A stretch of DNA of 64,000 nt. Source: Nocardioides humilatus. GTDB taxonomy: Bacteria > Actinomycetota > Actinomycetes > Propionibacteriales > Nocardioidaceae. Within the stretch, counting starts at the first letter, position 1; every line of letters begins with the position of its first letter. The notes under the pieces were generated by a model. The model worked only from the letters and a program-made list of their open reading frames with translations, searched no databases and was not told the DNA's origin. A program made the position numbers and the translations under genes. The stretch is from positions 1,241,685 to 1,305,684 of the forward strand of contig NZ_VUJV01000001.1 in the NCBI RefSeq assembly GCF_008373755.1, written 5' to 3'. This document shows positions 16,599 through 24,614 of this stretch, piece after piece.

Positions 16599-17946
16599 AG
16601 CCGAGCCCCAGCCGGTCGAGGGTGCGCAACCAGAGCCCGCGCCGCCCGGTCTGGTCCTCGCGGGCGAGCCCGCGTCGGGTGAGCTCGATGCCGGCCCACG
16701 CGATCGGCTCGGGCGGGAACGGCACGGCGGGGCGCCGCACCATCGCCAGGCGAGTGCGCTCGGTCGGCTCCCCCGCGAGCAGGTCGAGCATCACGTCGGC
16801 GGCGAAGCGGGTCGCCCCGACGCCCAGACCCGTGAACCCGAGTACATAGGCCGAGTGCCCTCGGTGGGCGGTGCCGAAGCTGGCACTGAAGCGGGTCGAC
16901 GTGTCGATCACACCTGCCCAACGGTGGGTGAAGCGGATCCCTTCCAGCTGCGGGAAGGTCGCGTGGAAGTGCTCGGCCAGCACGTTGAACGTGGCAGCCC
17001 GGTCCTCGTGGGCCGGATCGATCGACCGGCCGTAGTGGTAGATCGCGTCGTAGCCGCCCCAGAGGATCCGGCGATCCGGGGTCACCCGGTAGTAGTGGAA
17101 CTGGTTGCCGATGTCGGACACGCCGAGCGCCGGGTCCCACCGCAGCGCGGCCAGTTGGGCATCCGTCAGCGGCTCGGTCGCCAGCACGTAGTCGTAGACC
17201 GGCACGGTCGTGAGCCGCAGCCGCCGCAACAACGGCCGGAAGACGTTGGTCGCGAGCGCGACCTGACGCGCGCGCACGACGCCGCCGGCGGTGACGACCT
17301 CCATCGCGTCACCCCGGCGACGGATCCGGGTGACAGCAGTCCCCTCGGCGATCCGCACGCCGAGACCCTCGGCCGCGTCAGCAAGCCCCCAGGCCAGTCG
17401 AGCAGGGTCGAGCACGGCACAGGTCTCGGCCCCAGCGATGCGGCCGGCGAGGTAGGTCGGCGAGTCGATGACCTGGCGCACCGCATCGGCGTCGAGGAAC
17501 CCGGCCACGTCGGGCTCGAGATCGGCCACCTGGTGCGGCATGGTCGCGACCGCCAAGGTGCCGCCGCGCCGGAAGTCGCAGTCGATGCCGTAGGCACCGA
17601 CGGTGGCCTCGATCGCGTCGAGGTTGTCGATGCCCATCTGGTCGAGGGCGTCGTACTCATCGGGCCAGCGGGCCCGGCCGTTGCCCTCGCCGTGCGTCAG
17701 CGACGCCTCGCAGAACCCGCCGTTGCGACCGGTCGCATGTTCGGCGATCCGGTCGCTCTCGAGCAGCAGGACCGAGCGACCGGGCTCCCGCTCGACCGCA
17801 CGGAGCGCCGTCCAGAGTCCGCAGAAGCCGCCCCCGACGATGACCAGGTCGACGACCTCGTCACCGGCAACGAGCGGCCGCGGCGCCGGGCGGAGCGGCG
17901 TATCGAGCCAGAGCGGCTGGTTCACCGAATCCGCAAGGGAGCGCAC
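16588..17946 (-). CDS. FAD-dependent amine/amino-acid oxidoreductase (DadA/PuuB-like)
   Basis: 452-residue DAO-family flavoenzyme. The N-terminal dinucleotide-binding fingerprint is VIVGGGFCGLWTA; a GRNGG segment follows, as in PuuB-like proteins, and the FAD-closing motif VLGFTGLGVG is near the C-terminus. It probably oxidises a secondary or primary amine such as gamma-glutamylputrescine or an N-substituted amino acid; neighbouring polyamine genes favour the first group. The GTG start at 17946 has no ribosome site; a TAGCAT seven bases upstream suggests a leaderless transcript. Followed by the HAD gene with overlapping codons. Confidence 0.88.
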   Translation of the reverse strand: MRSLADSVNQPLWLDTPLRPAPRPLVAGDEVVDLVIVGGGFCGLWTALRAVEREPGRSVLLLESDRIAEHATGRNGGFCEASLTHGEGNGRARWPDEYDALDQMGIDNLDAIEATVGAYGIDCDFRRGGTLAVATMPHQVADLEPDVAGFLDADAVRQVIDSPTYLAGRIAGAETCAVLDPARLAWGLADAAEGLGVRIAEGTAVTRIRRRGDAMEVVTAGGVVRARQVALATNVFRPLLRRLRLTTVPVYDYVLATEPLTDAQLAALRWDPALGVSDIGNQFHYYRVTPDRRILWGGYDAIYHYGRSIDPAHEDRAATFNVLAEHFHATFPQLEGIRFTHRWAGVIDTSTRFSASFGTAHRGHSAYVLGFTGLGVGATRFAADVMLDLLAGEPTERTRLAMVRRPAVPFPPEPIAWAGIELTRRGLAREDQTGRRGLWLRTLDRLGLGFDS

Positions 17947-17966
17947 GCCGCGATGCTAGATCAGCA

Positions 17967-20048
17967 CTACTCCGTCCCGGCGAGTGCGTTGGCGAGGATC
18001 GACGAGTAGTGGACCTTGGTGGGTCCGTCCCACGTCGAGAACTCCCACGTGGCCGCACCGCACCCGTCCGACAGCCGCGTCACCGCCACCGCGAGGCTCA
18101 GCGAGCCGCCCTTCTTGATCGACGGCGTGGTGTAGCCACCGGTCAGGAACGCACTGGTCAGGTCCGCCTTCTTGTACTTGACCGAGATGCTCCAGCAGAG
18201 GTTGCTGGCAGCCTGCACCTTCACCAGGACGCTCTGCGCGGCCGCGCTGTCGTTGCGCACCCGGACCGTGTACTTCAGCGTGTCGCCGGTCGCAGCCGGC
18301 TCCTGGGTGACTGTCTGTCCGTTGAGGTCGCCGCCGGCGTACTTGCCGGCGGACTTGACGTAGAGGCCGTAGCCGTCGGTGCCCTTGCTCGGCGCTTGGA
18401 CGTTGGTCTCGAAGGCCGCGTTGTCGTGCTCGGCGCCGCTGGGCGTCAGCAGCCGGAGGATGTGCCTCGCGGTCACCTGCCCGAGGTCGGTGGGGTCGAC
18501 CCGGAACGCGAGGGTGATGCTGCCGCCCCCGGGCACGGTGGGCGTGATCCAACGCCCGAACGCGTCCAGCGGCAGCGGCGTCTTCTTCTTCTCGGGTGTC
18601 ACCGAGACGTCGGCCGCTGCTCCGAAGCCGTCCGCCACGATCCGGTAGTCCCGGTCAATGCCCACGTTGTTGGTGACCTTGAAGTAGAAGGTCGCCTTCG
18701 CCGACGTGGACTTGCTGATGGTCAGGGTCTGCCGGTTGCCATGGCCCTCGGCGTAGGTCTTCCCTGGACCACGGATGCTCAGCAGCGCAGTGGCAACGCT
18801 CATGCCGCTCAGCCCCACGACGTGCGGGCCACCGTAGGCGTTGCTGTTGAAGGTCAACGTGGCGTTCTTCGAGCCGGGGCTCGTGGGACTGAAGGCCACG
18901 GTCACCGAGCACGCGTTGTTGGCCGGCAGGTTCGCCGGACAGGTGTTCGCCGACAGTACGAACTGGCTCGGACTCTCCCCGCCCAGCTGGACCGAGCTCA
19001 CCGCGACGGGCACCGGGCCGGTGTTCGTGAAGGTGAAGATCTTCCCGGAGCTCTGCCCTCCGACCTCGGTGCCCGGGAATGCCCAGCTCGTCGGGCTCAC
19101 GGCCGCCTCCGGCGGCACCTGGAAAGTGAGGACGATCCGCGCGGACTCGGTGCTCGGCGAACCGGCACCGCCGGTCGGCACCAAGCTCCACCCGCCGCCG
19201 CCACCGCCGGACGCGCCCGCGTAGGCGAAGCCGAAGCTGAAGCCGGCGGCGCCGCCGCCACCACCTCCACCGCGCACGCCGCCGCCACCGCCACCGCCAC
19301 CGCCGGTCGTCGAGGCGTCCACGCCGCCGTTGCCACCGCGGCTACCGCCCGCTCCGCCGGCCTCGCCGTCCTCGCCTCCCAGGTCTGCGATGCCGCCGGC
19401 ACCGCCGGCACCACCGGACCCGGATGCCTTTCCGCCGTAACCACCGCCCAAAGGGGTAGGGCCGACATAGGTGCTGATCCCGTCGGACCCGGCAGCACCG
19501 GCGTCGCCGCCGTTCGCTCCAGGCACCTCGTAGCCGCTGCCGATGAAGTCGGCACCCCGCCCGAGGGTCCCGCCACCGCCGCCGCCCGCGGCCCACGCCA
19601 CCGTGTCCGGCCCGCCCCGCAGGTTGCTCATCTGCACGCGCGAGGAGTCGCCGCCATTGCCGCCACCGCTGGCGCCCAAGCCGTTGTCGTTGAGGAACTG
19701 GATCAACACGTCCTGCGTGGCGCCGTTCACGGAGACCGTGCCGGTCACCGACGCCCCCCGCCCCCCTGCGCCGGGCGTGGGCCCGCTCGCAGCGGCACCG
19801 GCCTCGCCGACAGCCTTCACCTGCAGGGAGGTGACGCCATTGGGCAGGTCGAGCGTCTGGCTCCCCCCGGACTTGAGATAGGTGCAGGTGGCGGTGAAGC
19901 CCGACACGGAGCACTGGGAAGGCAATGCCGCCGAGGCGGGCGGACTCGCCATCGCGACCAACCCTGCCCCTGCCAGTCCGGCGGAGAGCAGGCCGGCGAG
20001 GAGGCGCTTCAGCGAAGCGGACGGACGAGGGCTGACGCGTGCGTTCAT
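17967..20048 (-). CDS. Large secreted glycine-rich protein with ASH-type and CARDB-like modules
   Basis: 693 residues with a classical signal peptide (basic start, hydrophobic LLAGLLSAGLAGAGLVA, cleavage near ASA-A). Residues about 97-290 are glycine-rich and PGRS-like with runs of eight or nine glycines. Residues about 313-420 look like an ASH/choice-of-anchor D domain (SPTSWAFPGTEVGGQS, FTFTNTG, NNACSVTVAFSP). Two beta-rich modules follow, the last with two cysteines (NLCW, DGCG). No membrane anchor or sortase signal is seen, so it is probably released or bound non-covalently. The start at 20048 has a perfect GGAGG site; a longer frame to 20237 lacks one. The C-terminal module resembles that of the protein at 51703-52635. 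Confidence 0.85.
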   Translation of the reverse strand: MNARVSPRPSASLKRLLAGLLSAGLAGAGLVAMASPPASAALPSQCSVSGFTATCTYLKSGGSQTLDLPNGVTSLQVKAVGEAGAAASGPTPGAGGRGASVTGTVSVNGATQDVLIQFLNDNGLGASGGGNGGDSSRVQMSNLRGGPDTVAWAAGGGGGGTLGRGADFIGSGYEVPGANGGDAGAAGSDGISTYVGPTPLGGGYGGKASGSGGAGGAGGIADLGGEDGEAGGAGGSRGGNGGVDASTTGGGGGGGGGVRGGGGGGGAAGFSFGFAYAGASGGGGGGWSLVPTGGAGSPSTESARIVLTFQVPPEAAVSPTSWAFPGTEVGGQSSGKIFTFTNTGPVPVAVSSVQLGGESPSQFVLSANTCPANLPANNACSVTVAFSPTSPGSKNATLTFNSNAYGGPHVVGLSGMSVATALLSIRGPGKTYAEGHGNRQTLTISKSTSAKATFYFKVTNNVGIDRDYRIVADGFGAAADVSVTPEKKKTPLPLDAFGRWITPTVPGGGSITLAFRVDPTDLGQVTARHILRLLTPSGAEHDNAAFETNVQAPSKGTDGYGLYVKSAGKYAGGDLNGQTVTQEPAATGDTLKYTVRVRNDSAAAQSVLVKVQAASNLCWSISVKYKKADLTSAFLTGGYTTPSIKKGGSLSLAVAVTRLSDGCGAATWEFSTWDGPTKVHYSSILANALAGTE

Positions 20049-20072
20049 GCATGCCTCCGGGAGCGGGAGAGC

Positions 20073-20125
20073 GTTCAAGGACCAGACACCCCGAGGCGAC
20101 GGGTTCAAGGATGAAACACCCCGAG
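20073..20125. promoter_or_regulatory. 30-bp-spaced direct repeats upstream of the glycine-rich protein gene
   Basis: GTTCAAGGACCAGACACC with CCGAG (20073-20095) and GTTCAAGGATGAAACACC with CCGAG (20103-20125) differ at only three positions and are spaced 30 bp, about three helical turns. They lie 25-77 bp upstream of the start codon of the secreted glycine-rich protein, in its promoter or leader. Likely activator or repressor sites. Confidence 0.5.
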
Positions 20126-20175
20126 CGGTTCCGGCATCCCCCGATGGGATGGTTTCCCCAGCGGGTGCGAAAGGC

Positions 20176-21111
20176 TCAGGCCGCGCGCTCGAGCCAGCCG
20201 TGCAGGAGCCGGGAGGCCGTGAGGTCAGCGGCGACACGGGCCTGGCGCAGCACCTCGGCGTCCCGCTCCATCCGACCCGGCACCGGGTCGCCCGGGCCTG
20301 GCGCGAGCAGCAGGGTCTCGACCCCGAGGTGGAGGCCCGAGACGAGGGCAGCGCGTTCCTCCGCGTAGCGCTCCGGTCGGGCGCGGTACGACGTCGCCAG
20401 GTCGGGGTTGAGCCGGCGCAGGTAGCGCTCGATCACCGAGTCGGCCGGACCCCACTTCGGGACGTTGCCGGCCGGACGGGTGGCCAGGACGATCGCGTGG
20501 GTCGCCCCCAGCTCGCGCGCGATGCCGACCGGCACCGCGTCGGAGATCCCTCCGTCGAGCCAGCGCCGCCCGCGGAGCTCCACCGGCGGACCGCCGACCA
20601 CGGGCAACGTGCTCGATGCCTGGAGCGCGAGCAGCAGAGCGGCGGGGTCGTCGCGTTCCTCCAGCGCCACGGGCTGGGCGGTGTCGACGTCGGTCGCGAC
20701 CGCCGCGAGCCGTACGGCGCGGTTGCCCAGGGCCCGGGTCGCCAGGTCGAGGAGCTCGTCGGTGGCCGCCACGATCTTGCCCGCGTCGACAGCCGGACCG
20801 GCGCGGGTGACGAGGCGCAGCGGGTCGGCGTACTCCCGGCGTCCGGCGAAGACGTCGGCGTAGGACGCCGACATCGCGTCGGCGACCCCGGCGACGACGG
20901 CCGCGCCGTTGACGGATCCGGCGGAGGTCCCGACGACCAGGTCGAGGCAGGCGGTGACGCCGGCGCGCTCGAGCGCAGCCGCCATCGCCGCGGAGACGAC
21001 ACCGCGCATCCCGCCGCCCTCGATCACGAGGGCGAGCGTGCAGTCGTCCGTGCGGTCGCCGGCGAGCCGAGCCTGGACGAGCTCGGTGACGCTGAGCAGC
21101 CGATCTGCCAT
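20176..21111 (-). CDS. Patatin-like phospholipase
   Basis: 311-residue patatin-family serine acyl hydrolase. The oxyanion loop is EGGGMRG (about residue 31), the nucleophile is in GTSAGS and the dyad aspartate in WLDGGIS. There is no signal peptide, so it is cytoplasmic or membrane-associated, and would cleave acyl chains from lipids. The ATG at 21111 follows a GGAGA site. It is divergent from a TetR gene across an inverted-repeat operator, so it is probably that regulator's target. Confidence 0.92.
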   Translation of the reverse strand: MADRLLSVTELVQARLAGDRTDDCTLALVIEGGGMRGVVSAAMAAALERAGVTACLDLVVGTSAGSVNGAAVVAGVADAMSASYADVFAGRREYADPLRLVTRAGPAVDAGKIVAATDELLDLATRALGNRAVRLAAVATDVDTAQPVALEERDDPAALLLALQASSTLPVVGGPPVELRGRRWLDGGISDAVPVGIARELGATHAIVLATRPAGNVPKWGPADSVIERYLRRLNPDLATSYRARPERYAEERAALVSGLHLGVETLLLAPGPGDPVPGRMERDAEVLRQARVAADLTASRLLHGWLERAA

Positions 21112-21127
21112 CGTCGATCTCCGTTTC

Positions 21128-21153
21128 GCTTACAAAAGTCCCGAAATGTAAGC
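21128..21153. promoter_or_regulatory. Inverted-repeat operator between patatin and TetR genes
   Basis: GCTTACA (21128-21134) and TGTAAGC (21147-21153) form a perfect 7-bp inverted repeat separated by 12 bp in the divergent promoter. The A/T-rich arms stand out from the surrounding GC-rich DNA. This is a size and symmetry expected for a TetR dimer or pair of dimers. Confidence 0.65.
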
Positions 21154-21233
21154 ACTCCGAGGCCCGACCGCGCAAGCCGGGAGCGGCACGCGGGATACTG
21201 GGCGCTCATCACGCGCGCGGGGAGGTGGAGCAC

Positions 21234-21833
21234 ATGCGGGGCAACCAGTTGCGCGGCCGCATCCTCGAAGCGGCCGCCCAGGTGCTGCGCGAGGGCGGCC
21301 CGAAGCCGCGGCTCATCACCTCCATCGCTGAGCGCGCCGGGGTGTCCCGCCCAACGCTCTACAAGTACGTCGGCGACCGCGATGCCATCTACGACGCGCT
21401 GCTGCGCATCGAGCTCGAGCGAGTGGTCGAGGAGATCGCGACCCGGGCGGAGGGGTCCCTGTCGCCGCGCGACGACTACATCGATGTGATCGTCGGGCTG
21501 ACCCTCGAGGCCCGCAACCATCCCGCTCTGCAGGCAGTGCTTGAGAAGCACCCCGAGATCGTGGCTTCGCACCTGCCCCGCGTACTGCCGATCGTGCTCG
21601 ACATCGCGCTCCCGAGGCTGGGCCCGATCCTCGAGGCCGGCGCACGCGTCGGCCGATGGCCGGAGATCGATCCCCGCGTCGCGATCACCTGGACCACCCG
21701 ACTGACGACCGCGATGGCGGTCATGCCGCTCCCCGAGGACAGCGGCGAGGCCGACCTGCGGCGCGAGGTGGGAGCACTCCTCGACGTCACCCAGTCGATC
21801 GCGGCGCGCCGTAGCGGGACCGGCACCAGCTAG
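21234..21833 (+). CDS. TetR-family transcriptional regulator
   Basis: 199 residues. The N-terminal helix-turn-helix (RGRILEAAAQVLREGG followed by SIAERAGVSRPTLYKYVGDR) is typical; the C-terminal ligand domain has no assignable ligand. The ATG at 21234 is chosen because GGAGGT lies eight bases upstream; a GTG at 21225 sits too close to that site. Divergent from the patatin gene and sharing an inverted-repeat operator, so probably an autorepressor responding to a lipid-like effector. It ends three bases from the convergent mannonate dehydratase gene. Confidence 0.93.
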   Translation: MRGNQLRGRILEAAAQVLREGGPKPRLITSIAERAGVSRPTLYKYVGDRDAIYDALLRIELERVVEEIATRAEGSLSPRDDYIDVIVGLTLEARNHPALQAVLEKHPEIVASHLPRVLPIVLDIALPRLGPILEAGARVGRWPEIDPRVAITWTTRLTTAMAVMPLPEDSGEADLRREVGALLDVTQSIAARRSGTGTS

Positions 21834-21836
21834 AGG

Positions 21837-22868
21837 TCAGCGACCACCCTTGCGACCGGCAGGGAGCGCGTGCATCAGGCCACGGATGTAGCCGAGCGCG
21901 TGCAGCCGTCCGAGCGCGGCGTAGCCGGGCTTCGCGTTGGACTCCCCGACCAATGTCGGCACGTGGTCGGGCCGCATCGGTCCGTCGAAGCCGGCCTCCA
22001 GGTAGAGCTCCATGCAGGCCGCGAGGTCGGTCGGTCCCAGGTCGTGGAAGGTCTCGTAGAAGTCCTCGGCCGGCCCTTCGACGTCACGGAAGTGCACGAA
22101 GGCGATGTGGGGCAGGAACTCCGCGATCGTCGCCGGCAGGTCGTCGGTCATGAGCCGCCAGTTGCCCTGGCAGAAGGTGATCCGGTTGGACGGCGAGGGG
22201 AACTCCTTCATCAGCCGGCGGTAGGCGTCGACCGACGACATCAGGTGCGGGACACCTCGGACGACCGAGATCGGCGGGTCGTCGGGGTGCAGCGCCAACT
22301 GAACGCCTGCCTCCTCGGCGATCGGGAGGGTCCGCTCGAGGAACCAGCACAGCGACTCCCAGAGCTGCTCGTGCGTGATGCTGCCGGGCTCGGCCATCGG
22401 CGGGAGCGCCTCCGCGTCGGCGAGCCGGAACCCGGTGGTCAACGCACCACCGCGGGTGACGACCTCGCTGTCGGTACGCGCCCAGCTGCCCAGGACCATC
22501 CAGTTGTAGCAAAGGACCGGGATGCCGAGCTCGCCCATCGCACGGATCTGCTCGTGGACGTTGGCCAGTTCTTCCTCGCGCCCCGGCTGCCCGAGCCGGA
22601 TCTGGTCCATCGGAGCGGTGTCCTCGATGGCCGCGACGCGCAGCCCGTGCTCGGCGTAGCGGTCGACGACCGCGCTGATCGCATCGCGGCTCCACGGCCG
22701 CTCGACGCCGCGCATCGACTCGGTGTTGGTCGCACCGCTGGCACGGAGCCACCGCTGGTGCTGCTCGGCCCCCTCGAGCAGCGTGACGACGTCGTCGACA
22801 CCGCACTGCTTCACCAGGGTCCACAGCTCGCTCGGCCAGGGGTCCAACAGCTCGCTCAGCTTCACCAT
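21837..22868 (-). CDS. uxuA: Mannonate dehydratase-like protein (copy 1)
   Basis: 343-residue TIM-barrel protein of the UxuA family, which converts D-mannonate to 2-keto-3-deoxy-D-gluconate using a divalent metal. Family motifs are present: LALHPDDPP with metal-binding histidine, FCQGNW, HFRDVEG and RPDHVPT. The length is slightly short of classical UxuA (about 390 residues). The ATG at 22868 overlaps the WhiB stop by seven bases; the upstream open part of the frame lies within the WhiB gene. It is the last gene of the large sugar-acid operon. A second family member lies at 27906, so the two may act on different epimers. Confidence 0.85.
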   Translation of the reverse strand: MVKLSELLDPWPSELWTLVKQCGVDDVVTLLEGAEQHQRWLRASGATNTESMRGVERPWSRDAISAVVDRYAEHGLRVAAIEDTAPMDQIRLGQPGREEELANVHEQIRAMGELGIPVLCYNWMVLGSWARTDSEVVTRGGALTTGFRLADAEALPPMAEPGSITHEQLWESLCWFLERTLPIAEEAGVQLALHPDDPPISVVRGVPHLMSSVDAYRRLMKEFPSPSNRITFCQGNWRLMTDDLPATIAEFLPHIAFVHFRDVEGPAEDFYETFHDLGPTDLAACMELYLEAGFDGPMRPDHVPTLVGESNAKPGYAALGRLHALGYIRGLMHALPAGRKGGR

Positions 22869-23137
22869 GACTCGGTCAGCACCTTCCTTCTCGTCGACAG
22901 GCGCCGGAGGTCGGCACGCTGCTCTGCGTCGAGGCCGCCCCAGACGCCGTACTGGGTGCCGGTGCCGGTCGCGAAGTCGAGGCACTCGGCTCGCACGCGA
23001 CACTCCCGGCAGATCACCTGCGCCTCGCGGGCCTGGAGTCGGGCCGCGGCGGTGTGACCGATCGGGAAGAAGAGCTCGGGGTCCTCGTCGCGGCACGCGG
23101 CGTGATCGGCCCAGGGGGCGTGCGTCCCGAGATTCAT
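22862..23137 (-). CDS. WhiB-family iron-sulfur transcriptional regulator
   Basis: 91-residue Wbl protein. The four [4Fe-4S] ligands are Cys15, Cys43, Cys46 and Cys52 in the C-X27-C-X2-C-X5-C arrangement, followed by the family turn GVWGGL at 64-69 and a basic C-terminus (RRLSTRRK). Wbl proteins act with the primary sigma factor and respond to O2, NO or redox state. Unusually, the gene sits inside a catabolic operon: its ATG overlaps the stop of the KDG-kinase gene (ATGA) and its stop overlaps the uxuA-like start by seven bases. It should therefore be produced together with the catabolic enzymes. Confidence 0.93.
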   Translation of the reverse strand: MNLGTHAPWADHAACRDEDPELFFPIGHTAAARLQAREAQVICRECRVRAECLDFATGTGTQYGVWGGLDAEQRADLRRLSTRRKVLTESW

Positions 23138-24054
23138 GACAGCACCGGCATCAGCGCGACGTCCACGACCGCGCCCCGGCTCTGCACGACCGCGCCGGCG
23201 ATCCGGTTGCCGACCTGCGCAGCCGCGCTCGGCGACAGGCCGGCGAGGCGCCCGGCGAGGTAGCCGCCGTTGAAGCTGTCGCCGGCCGCCGTGGTGTCGA
23301 CCGCGTCGACCGCCACCGTTGCGACGTGCAGCGGCCCGCCGTCCTTAGTGACCCAGGCACCCTCGGTGCCCACCTTGACGACGACCTCGCCGACGCCCAG
23401 GGCGGTCAGCGCGGCCACGGCCGAGGCGACATCCACAGCGCGGCCGAGCGCGATCTCGTCCTCGAGGGTCACCAGCGCGATGTCGCTGACAGCCAGCACC
23501 CGGGCCATCGCCTCGGCCGCACGGGCCGGGCTCTCCCAGGCCGCGGGCCGGTAGTTGGAGTCGAACACGACGCGGGCGCCCTGGTCGCGAAGCGCGGCCA
23601 GCCGGGCGACCACGCCGTCGAGCGCAGCGTCGCCGAGCAGTTGGGTCGTGATGCCCGACAGGTAGACGAGGTCCCCGCGCACAGCCTCGAGCCAGTCCGT
23701 ACCGGCGAAGACATGGGCTGCCGCCGACCGGCGGCGCCAATAGAGGAAGCTGCGCTCGCCGTCGTCGTGGGTCGTGACCAGGTAGGCGCCCGGGTGCCGG
23801 CCGTCGACGAGCACGACGTCGTCGGCCACCCCCTCGCCCCGCCAGTAGGCCCGCATCCGGTCCGACTCGTCGTCGACACCGACGCCGGACAAGAACCGGA
23901 CGTCCACCTCGACGCCGAGCGCATCGGATGCGCGACGGAGGTAGACGGCGGTGTTGAAGGTGTCGCCGGCGTACTGCACCTGCGCACCGGCGCCGGCGCC
24001 GGTGCGGACGAACTCGATCATGCACTCGCCGATGCACTGCACCACGAGAGTCAC
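23134..24054 (-). CDS. kdgK: 2-keto-3-deoxygluconate kinase (PfkB family)
   Basis: 306-residue PfkB/ribokinase-family sugar kinase. The anion-hole/catalytic motif is DTTAAGDSFNGGYLAG and the N-terminal substrate-side glycine motif is YAGDTFNTAVYL. Together with the adjacent KDPG aldolase and UxuA-like dehydratases, phosphorylation of 2-keto-3-deoxygluconate to KDPG is the clear assignment. The start overlaps the aldolase stop by four bases and its stop overlaps the WhiB start. Confidence 0.9.
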   Translation of the reverse strand: MTLVVQCIGECMIEFVRTGAGAGAQVQYAGDTFNTAVYLRRASDALGVEVDVRFLSGVGVDDESDRMRAYWRGEGVADDVVLVDGRHPGAYLVTTHDDGERSFLYWRRRSAAAHVFAGTDWLEAVRGDLVYLSGITTQLLGDAALDGVVARLAALRDQGARVVFDSNYRPAAWESPARAAEAMARVLAVSDIALVTLEDEIALGRAVDVASAVAALTALGVGEVVVKVGTEGAWVTKDGGPLHVATVAVDAVDTTAAGDSFNGGYLAGRLAGLSPSAAAQVGNRIAGAVVQSRGAVVDVALMPVLS

Positions 24055-24614
24055 GCGATCACCGGAACCATCCAGCCGCCACCGACGGCGACGACCTGGG
24101 CGAGCGCGAGGTAGCCCGGGGCAGTGTCCGCGTCGATGCCTCCTGTGGGCATGAACCGCACGTCAGGAAACGGCCCCGACAGCGCCCGCACGGCCGCGGC
24201 GCCGCCGAGCACCTCTGCCGGGAAGAGCTTGACGGTCCGGAAGCCGGCGTCGACGGCGCGCTGGATCTCCGTCGCCGTCGACACCCCTGGCACGAACGGG
24301 ATGTCGAGGTCGTCGGCGGCGAAGGCGAGCCCCGGCGTCAGGCAGGGGCTCACCAGGAAGCTCGCTCCCAGGGCCCGTGCTCCGGCGAGGTCGTCCGCGG
24401 TGCGCACGGTTCCGGCGCCAACGACGAGACCCTCCTCGCGGACCATCGCGGCCAGGCAGTCGAAGGCGTCCTCGTGGCGCAAGGTGACCTCGACGGTCGT
24501 CAGTCCTGCAGCCCGCAGTGCGTCGGCCAGCGGCGCCGCCTCGGCCGGGCTGCGGAGCGAGACGACCGGGATCAGTCGATGCGCCGGGACGAGGTCGCTG
24601 AAGTCAGGACTCAC
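24051..24614 (-). CDS. eda: KDPG / KHG aldolase
   Basis: 187-residue class I aldolase of the Eda family cleaving 2-keto-3-deoxy-6-phosphogluconate to pyruvate and glyceraldehyde 3-phosphate. The Schiff-base lysine is in VKLFPAE, and the phosphate-binding end is FMPTGGID. Slightly shorter than the roughly 210-residue norm at the N-terminus but with all core motifs. Its stop and start overlap kdgK and the upstream SDR gene by four bases each. Confidence 0.93.
   Translation of the reverse strand: MSPDFSDLVPAHRLIPVVSLRSPAEAAPLADALRAAGLTTVEVTLRHEDAFDCLAAMVREEGLVVGAGTVRTADDLAGARALGASFLVSPCLTPGLAFAADDLDIPFVPGVSTATEIQRAVDAGFRTVKLFPAEVLGGAAAVRALSGPFPDVRFMPTGGIDADTAPGYLALAQVVAVGGGWMVPVIA

Noticed and set aside
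18009-20114. 701-codon plus-strand open frame opposite the glycine-rich protein
   Set aside because: Antisense of the glycine-rich gene; the minus strand has a signal peptide and a perfect ribosome site.
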